DNA from: Hamiltosporidium magnivora
Taxonomy: Eukaryota; Microsporidia; Dubosqiidae
DNA: 14,614 nt
Reading direction: 5' to 3'
Assembly (NCBI GenBank): GCA_004325065.1
Contig: PITI01000319.1
Span: 1-14,614, forward strand
Each line of letters starts with the position of its first letter. The first letter of the stretch is position 1. Of this stretch, positions 9,236 to 14,614 are shown in pieces. Made by a program: the position numbers and the translations under genes. A model generated the notes under the pieces. The model made no database searches, was not told the DNA's origin, and saw nothing but the letters and a program-made list of their open reading frames with translations.

Positions 9236-10115
9236 TTTATGTTCTTAAAATACAATATATTTATTTGTTTGACTAGTATTTGTAATTCTAAGATTGTTTT
9301 TTTATAGTATTTAATACCACTTAACTTATCCAATACTCAACTATAAAGATACTAGATCAATATACATTATTATTCGTATCTCCAAAAAAATTATACCTTT
9401 AATTTTTAAATGTATAGTTTTAAACTAATCTAGAAATATATTTTTATTTATATGAGAGTTATTTGTATGATAAAGATCAAAAAAATATCAATTTTAATTA
9501 ATCCAAAATCTGATATTCGCTTTAATAATTGTGTAAATTTCCATTTTTATATTTTTTATAATAAATTTATAAAAAGTATGATTATTTTCGTAAAAAACAT
9601 AAATTTACCTTCTTTTATATAGAAAATGTATTTACCTTAAATAGTCTTTAGAATGTTATACAACCTATTCTTATGTTTTTTTCTATTATAATTTAAATAT
9701 AATCTACGTATATATCAGGTATTGATTGTATTTCATAAGTATTAACTTATCATATTACCTTAAAAGGTTAATATAAAAAAATGGTTAATTGTATCAATCA
9801 GTATTTCTCATCAAATAATATTTCTATGTTTTTTCCTAAACAATAAGTATATTGGGTAAAGCTTTTTATTATTACAAATATATTTATTCTTTCTATTCTA
9901 TGATATAAAAAACGTATCCAATTATTATCGAATTAATTATTTTTTTTAGTAAATACTACGTTTATTTTGATTCAAGTAAATTCATTTATATATCTAATAA
10001 CTTTTAATTATGAATTACAATTTTACAATTCCTATAATTTTACTTACTTATTTATTTCCTCTTTTACTTCTAGTTTCGAAGATGAACAAATAAAAGTTTA
10101 CCATTTGTTTGTTTT
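9236..10115. other. AT-rich intergenic stretch
   Basis: About 0.9 kb of low-complexity, A+T-rich sequence with many short stops in all frames. No gene, RNA or clear repeat was found. The last 30 bases or so may belong to the relic into which the SINE-like element inserted. Confidence 0.5.
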
Positions 10116-10126
10116 AATCTGTTGTA
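10116..10126 (+). repeat. Left target site duplication of the SINE-like element
   Basis: The string aatctgttgta here is repeated exactly at 10368-10378, flanking the element. The first three bases may belong to the (GAAT)n tail on the right side, so the certain duplication is 8 to 11 bases. This length is typical of LINE-driven target-primed reverse transcription. Confidence 0.75.
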
Positions 10127-10367
10127 ATTTCCCACAATGCCGGATGCAGAATTGGTTTAGAGTATTCTCTGCTTGTCGTAAGAAGCGACTAAAAGGGACT
10201 GGTCCTCCATTTTGAGGTCGGGCGTAGGGTTAAACACGCACTCTTTTAAACTATCTTGTTACGAAACCCGAAAAGGTAAACAAATCCACTGGAAAAAGAC
10301 CGGTAGGTGGTATTACCGAGAGAGGCCAAAGCTCGTGCATGACTGTAGATCAAAAGATGAATGAATG
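10127..10367 (+). mobile_element. SINE-like retroposon with (GAAT)n tail
   Basis: A block of about 241 bases, close to half G+C in a region of about 80 percent A+T, is bounded by an exact 8-11 bp direct repeat and ends in gatgaatgaatgaat, a short tandem tail. These are the marks of a non-autonomous element copied by a LINE that makes simple-repeat tails. The left end contains TGGTTTAGAGT (10152-10162), which matches 10 of the 11 positions of the RNA polymerase III A box, preceded by a tRNA-like gccggatgcaga. A good B box was not found; the nearest candidate (ggtcgggcg, 10216-10224) is weak and far off. Two small hairpins follow (10175-10189, 10196-10205). The core tgtcgtaagaagcgactaaa recalls a stretch I associate with insect SINEs; this is memory, not a search result. 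It has no coding capacity. Confidence 0.65.
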
Positions 10368-10378
10368 AATCTGTTGTA
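10368..10378 (+). repeat. Right target site duplication of the SINE-like element
   Basis: This is an exact copy of aatctgttgta at 10116-10126, directly after the (GAAT)n tail. Its perfect identity indicates a fairly recent insertion. Confidence 0.75.
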
Positions 10379-11125
10379 CCTCGAGATTATAGGGAATTAG
10401 GTTATAGATCCGGCGTGGTTTATATCCTACAAAATGGCAACGATGAATTTAAAACGGATTCTACTCACTCATTGATAACCAGATAATTTTTAATGTAGTT
10501 ATTCTCCCTCGACACCCACGATTCTATATAATGAAATAATATTTAATTATTTCTTTTGAGACAATCCAAGAGATTCGATATCATATATTTAGATTGTCAA
10601 TGATATCTTAGACTTCGTTTAATCTTATATTCCGGTATATAAATACACTTCTAACGTCGTGTGGTAGATATTCTTATTTCTGGAAATAGATATGATAAAT
10701 ATAATCTATATGACTAATATAATGAGCTATTTGAGTCGAAATGATCTCATTTAATATTTAATTAATTATATCGCATGTAATTACTTAATAAAGTGAGCTA
10801 TTTGAGTCGAAGTAGTCCTATATGATAGTCTATTGATGATATCGCTGTTTTATTTTAGCTTTTCGTTTCTATACAGTTGAAAACAAAAGCAACGGGTAAA
10901 TTGAAGCTTTTCGAGACTTTATTCGTTTAAAACAATTGAATTTTTATTAATTACACAAACCCGTTTTATTTTTTCTGAATTTAGTTAAATTTAAGATTTC
11001 ATTTTAACATTTAGTTTCAAATTTAAAGAAAAGTGATTTAATACTAGTTAATAGAAAAATATATTTTCAAAATTATAATTTAAAACGATAATTAAAGATT
11101 TTTATATTTCCTTAAAATATATAAA
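10379..11125. other. Intergenic stretch 3' of the paladin-like gene
   Basis: The first 150 bases are relatively rich in G+C and hold a short forward protein-like run (DPAWFISYKMATMNLKRILL, in frame with sequence left of the SINE-like element). Next come small inverted repeats (gacaatc/gattgtc at 10560 and 10592; gatatcat/atgatatc at 10577 and 10600), the 71-bp repeat listed separately, and AT-rich sequence up to the stop codon. No complete gene was seen. Confidence 0.5.
10723..10864. repeat. 71-bp degenerate direct repeat, two copies
   Basis: The 18-base string tgagctatttgagtcgaa occurs at 10723 and 10794. At the same offset inside each 71-base unit the string atatcgc recurs, and the bases between are partly alike. 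This is an old tandem duplication; the conserved 18-mer stands out from the diverged remainder. Confidence 0.6.
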
Positions 11126-14100
11126 TTAAACAAATTCTAAACCAATATTTTCTATTTCCATTTCTAAATTAGATATCTCATGTCTTTTCTCAAGGTAAGA
11201 AACAAAAGATTCTTCATCTGTCTGATAATAAAAATTACAAAAACATATCAAATAAAAATATCTGGATAAATATCGTTTTCCTTTGGATATTCTTTCATCG
11301 CTTCCATTATTATAATCATCAATAACATTTCTTAGATTCTCAAGATGATCAAAACAATCAATAACCTCATCTAATTTTTGTTTGCTTAATTGAGCAGCAG
11401 GTAATATTTTTAAGAGCAACTCAATTATTTTGTATTTTGGCGGGTAAAAACGTGATTTTTCTGAAGGAATTTTATCCTTGTCACACACAAGTTTTGCGAT
11501 GACCATTCCTGTTGTCGTTCTTCCTCTGCCCATTTGACAGTTGAATATCAAAAGTTTGGATTCTTTTATTTCTCTGATAAACTTATAAATATTATCAATA
11601 ATCGAAGGAATGGGTATTCTCTCATCTGTTATCGGATATCTTTTAAAAATACATGAATTTTTTAAAAAAATTTCTTTTGTAGTTTCAACCGAATTTACTT
11701 TTACCCAAACACCTTTGGTAATATATTCTCCATTTTTAATTATTTCTTTGTGTACCAACAACATTCCTTCATTCAATTCATCAAGTATTTCATTTTTTAA
11801 TTTATTTTCAATATTTTCAACTATTTCTACGGAAATTCCTCTTGTTTCAATGTTTTCTGATAATTTTTCTACATTTCGTAGAACATATGGATGATCATTT
11901 ATATAAATTACAGGCTCTTCACGTAAACAAAACCAATAAATATTATTTTCAAAATTTTTAGATAAACTTCTCATTTTCTTTAAAACATTTTCAATAGCTT
12001 TTCTGGTTGGCATTGCTATTCCACATATAATATTATCTCCGGTTACAACATATCTAAAATTCTGTGTTTCTTTAATCGCATTTGGAAGTGAAAATATATT
12101 TGAACCAATGAAATAATCATATTTTAAAATCATCATTGAACCTAAAATATGCGCATTTCTTTTCTTTACATGACATATTGATTCATCTTTAAATCCAGAT
12201 AAATCATAAAAAAAATTATTTTCTGTAATTTCATTTAATTCATTATACATATTCAATATTTCTAATCTATTCATCATAAATTCTTCAAAACTTTTACAAG
12301 ATTGGTTGTATAAATAAGAAGAAAAACAAATTAAAACGAAATATCGTTTTATTGCTCGAATTTTATATTTTTCAATGTCTATTGACAAAAAAAATTGAAT
12401 GAACGATTCTTGAAAATATATTTGAAAATAATGATCAATTCTATTTTTAGCCTCAATTCCATTTTCCAAAACACTTACCAATCTTTGTATAATTTTGAAA
12501 TGAAATTTTGAATCTTCAGTTTCTATATTTATATTATATTTCCAATTATATATTAAATTAATCAATAATGAAATATAAACGCATCTGCCTTTTCTTCCAT
12601 TCGATTGAACATAAAAATACGAATCTTTTTCGAATCTTGAAACATGTTCAAAAAGCTTGTCAAATGTTTCAAATCGAAGTGGTAATGAACTAGTTATAGG
12701 AAACCTTAAATAAATAAAATTTTCTGTTTTTTTATATTTTGAAATATATTCTATAGAAGTTAAAATATCTTCATATTTTATATCTAATATTTCATACGGT
12801 TTTATACCATCCGTTTTTTCTTTATAAACTGTAAGTTTAGATTCTCTTTTTAGTTCATTTAATAATTGATTTTTGATTTCAAATTCAGTCTTTTCAATTT
12901 CCTGGCAATCGATTCCTCTGAAAAATGTAGGATTTTTATAAAATTTCTGATAATCTCGATAAATAAAAAATTTATTTTTGATATAAATACACGGTTCTTC
13001 AAGAAGATTAAACCAAACCGATTTTTTATCTGCCAAAATATATTTTTCAGATAAATTCGGTACAAAATTAATTTTATCCGCGGTAGTTCTACAACAAAAC
13101 GGAACATGTTCTTTTAAAATATAATATTTGTTCTTTTTTAAAATATTTAGAAAATTAAATTCAATATTAATATTTGGCAATAAATTCAACGGAGAAAAAA
13201 TAAATGATTTATCTTTTTTTCTTGAAATATATTTAAACAAATTTACATATGAAATATTAGAACGTAACCAAGCTTGAAACCCAATATTATAAAATACCGG
13301 TTTCATAGTAAAAAGATATTCTTCGTATAGAATTAGTGTAATATACTTCTCAAGTCTTAAAATTGCTTCATTGAGATATTTAGTATCTTTATATAAGAGA
13401 TATTTAAAATATTTATGAATTATGTCTTTTTTAAAGTCTTCTTCTCCATAAATATTATATAATGCAATATCTACATTTAATTTGGCTTTTTTATTTTTAA
13501 GAATTGACAATAAATTCTCTACAACTCTATATTTTCCTTGACAAGCAATTTTTAAAATTATTTGGATTTCATTTTCTTTTAAATCAAAATCATTTATTTT
13601 TTCTTTGTTTTTTGTTTCAATAATTCTCTTTAATTTTTCAAAGAACATTTTAAGAGTATTTTGAATAGAAAATAAAAAATTATTGGAATTAATAACTCCA
13701 ACAGTTAAATAACAAAAAGTTATAGCAAATTTGACACGTGTATATCCTCTTTTAGAATTAAAAATGAAAATTCTGGTGTTTGAGTAACTTTGATATAAAA
13801 TCTTATGTAAAAAATTTAAACTATTTGTATCTGAAATGTAACTGTGCGATGAAATTGGAATTCTAAAATATTTTAAATTTTTATACTTTTTTTTAAAATT
13901 CTGAAAAACTTCTTTTACCGTTAAAATTTCATACGGAATAATAAAAAACGTGGTTGTTTCATTTTTTTTATTTTCAGAATTTACTTGTAAAAAACCACCA
14001 TTAATTTCTGCTTCATAAATTATTTCTCTTTTTAATCTTTCCTCGAAAATTTCTAAATTTTCACATGAAACACCCTTCATAAATTTTATATCCTCAAACG

Positions 14101-14392
14101 GATTATTTTTATCTTTTAATACAAAAGAACAACTGTTTATAAATATCATCGGCTCTTCACGTAAATTAAACCAAAATATTTCTTCTTCACATGAAAATTT
14201 TTCAAAAAATATCTCTAATTCAGAAATTGTCAATTGTCCAATACCATGAATATTTTTGTATGTAGAATGTGTATTTATGTTATTTTCTAGTTCCTTTGAT
14301 TTATTAGTGTGTTTTGAAAAGTTTAATTCACATTTTAAAATAGAAGAAGATGTTAATATAAATCCAAACCTGCTGTATTTATTTATTTCCAT
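11126..14392 (-). CDS. Paladin-like phosphatase with three tandem PTP/phytase-type repeats, two of them catalytically dead
   Basis: This 1088-residue protein is built of three repeats of about 350-385 residues related to paladin (PALD1), a cysteine-phosphatase-fold family. Each repeat has a W-F-x-L-x-EEP-x-I-x-I motif (W74-P81, W460-P467, W820-P827), a following RGI/KGV-type segment, a P-loop-like site, and a distal KRY-x-x-x-C/L-helix. Repeat 3 carries a complete CX5R loop, CQMGRGR (C952 to R958), and a general-acid loop PITDERIPI (D923). Repeat 1 has SKRGYTR (S213) and repeat 2 has SNGRKGR (S597) at the matching places, and both lack the DE pair, so they should be inactive. Substrates of the family are unsettled; phosphoproteins and inositol phosphates have been proposed. 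The protein is probably cytosolic, with no signal peptide or membrane helix seen. The start is the ATG at 14392; the ATG eight bases upstream meets TAA at once. A GGG motif precedes the start. The stop is TAA. Confidence 0.85.
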   Translation of the reverse strand: MEINKYSRFGFILTSSSILKCELNFSKHTNKSKELENNINTHSTYKNIHGIGQLTISELEIFFEKFSCEEEIFWFNLREEPMIFINSCSFVLKDKNNPFEDIKFMKGVSCENLEIFEERLKREIIYEAEINGGFLQVNSENKKNETTTFFIIPYEILTVKEVFQNFKKKYKNLKYFRIPISSHSYISDTNSLNFLHKILYQSYSNTRIFIFNSKRGYTRVKFAITFCYLTVGVINSNNFLFSIQNTLKMFFEKLKRIIETKNKEKINDFDLKENEIQIILKIACQGKYRVVENLLSILKNKKAKLNVDIALYNIYGEEDFKKDIIHKYFKYLLYKDTKYLNEAILRLEKYITLILYEEYLFTMKPVFYNIGFQAWLRSNISYVNLFKYISRKKDKSFIFSPLNLLPNINIEFNFLNILKKNKYYILKEHVPFCCRTTADKINFVPNLSEKYILADKKSVWFNLLEEPCIYIKNKFFIYRDYQKFYKNPTFFRGIDCQEIEKTEFEIKNQLLNELKRESKLTVYKEKTDGIKPYEILDIKYEDILTSIEYISKYKKTENFIYLRFPITSSLPLRFETFDKLFEHVSRFEKDSYFYVQSNGRKGRCVYISLLINLIYNWKYNINIETEDSKFHFKIIQRLVSVLENGIEAKNRIDHYFQIYFQESFIQFFLSIDIEKYKIRAIKRYFVLICFSSYLYNQSCKSFEEFMMNRLEILNMYNELNEITENNFFYDLSGFKDESICHVKKRNAHILGSMMILKYDYFIGSNIFSLPNAIKETQNFRYVVTGDNIICGIAMPTRKAIENVLKKMRSLSKNFENNIYWFCLREEPVIYINDHPYVLRNVEKLSENIETRGISVEIVENIENKLKNEILDELNEGMLLVHKEIIKNGEYITKGVWVKVNSVETTKEIFLKNSCIFKRYPITDERIPIPSIIDNIYKFIREIKESKLLIFNCQMGRGRTTTGMVIAKLVCDKDKIPSEKSRFYPPKYKIIELLLKILPAAQLSKQKLDEVIDCFDHLENLRNVIDDYNNGSDERISKGKRYLSRYFYLICFCNFYYQTDEESFVSYLEKRHEISNLEMEIENIGLEFV

Positions 14393-14395
14393 TAA

Positions 14396-14398
14396 CCC
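14396..14398 (-). promoter_or_regulatory. GGG start-proximal motif of the paladin-like gene
   Basis: On the minus strand the leader reads ATGGGTTA before the ATG start codon, placing GGG four to six bases upstream. GGG is the alternative form of the microsporidian CCC-like start signal. It supports the chosen start. Confidence 0.45.
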
Positions 14399-14614
14399 AT
14401 GTATTTTATTTTTTTTATTTATGCATTTTTTTAATTTTAATTTTTAAAAATTTAATTTTTTAAAAATTTAAGGTTCAATAATCAACCACAAAAAATGTTG
14501 TTCATTTTAAGAAATTTATAAAAATGAAGCATGAAAGAAGTATATTCAGGGGTAGAAAGTAAGTTTCAATATTGTTGTGAACGTTTTTGTAATAAAGCTG
14601 AGTATCTATTAATC
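14399..14614. other. Upstream flank of the paladin-like gene
   Basis: About 215 bases of A+T-rich sequence with a local repeat of ttttaaaaattta near 14446-14470. No open frame longer than about a dozen codons was seen. The promoter of the paladin-like gene is expected here. Confidence 0.5.

Noticed and set aside
9967..10215. Forward open frame of 82 codons
   Set aside because: It begins in AT-rich noise at a non-ATG start and runs across the left duplication into the SINE-like element; its C-terminal part is just the element translated.
10127..10230. Functional tRNA gene
   Set aside because: An A-box-like site and tRNA-like start are present, but there is no convincing B box or cloverleaf.
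11610..11894. Forward open frame of 94 codons
   Set aside because: It is antisense to the third repeat of the paladin-like gene, with no family features or start signal.
12859..13107. Minus-strand open frame of 82 codons and an overlapping forward frame
   Set aside because: Both are shadows in other frames of the second paladin-like repeat.
14256..14447. Forward open frame of 63 codons at the paladin-like start
   Set aside because: It is antisense to the N-terminus of the gene and extends into low-complexity sequence.
14393..14614. Second gene starting at the right edge
   Set aside because: Only two mini-frames of 8-12 codons follow the ATGs there.

Overview
The window looks like a piece of an AT-rich microsporidian nuclear genome. 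Three long, intron-free protein genes encode compact versions of eukaryotic nuclear or regulatory proteins: the TFIIF large subunit, an ISWI-type chromatin remodeller and a paladin-type phosphatase. All three lie on the minus strand. Each has a CCC or GGG triplet within 15 bases of its ATG, as known for microsporidian start regions. The coding regions use the standard genetic code. Only about 46 percent of the window is intact coding sequence, so this fits one of the larger, expanded microsporidian genomes (for example those of Daphnia parasites) better than the very compact ones. The species assignment is inference.

Layout: 1-345 holds a decayed coding relic (+), cut by the left edge. 429-1328 (-) is the TFIIF alpha/RAP74-like gene. 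1332-4500 is a 3.2 kb gene-poor stretch. It contains a GC-richer relic near 1945-2270 (-) that may be a broken DDE transposase, a short duplication at 3513-3552, and a 38-bp tandem repeat just downstream of the next gene. 4501-7104 (-) is the ISWI ATPase. It is followed on its upstream side by a 67-bp tandem repeat (7216-7396), a diverged duplication (7929-8041) and a roughly 700-bp decayed pseudogene (8533-9235, -). A short retroposon (SINE-like) with a (GAAT)n tail and an 11-bp target site duplication sits at 10127-10367. It is much richer in GC than its surroundings and seems to have landed in an older coding relic. A 71-bp degenerate repeat lies at 10723-10864. 11126-14392 (-) is a 1088-residue protein with three tandem paladin/PTP-like phosphatase repeats. 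Only the last repeat keeps the catalytic Cys and the general-acid loop.

The three genes do not form one pathway. TFIIF alpha works at RNA polymerase II promoters, ISWI slides nucleosomes, and the paladin-like protein is a presumed phosphatase or pseudophosphatase scaffold. The most interesting features are the SINE-like element with clear insertion hallmarks and a foreign base composition, the three-repeat phosphatase with two inactivated sites, the several overlooked coding relics between genes, and the shortened HAND region of ISWI.
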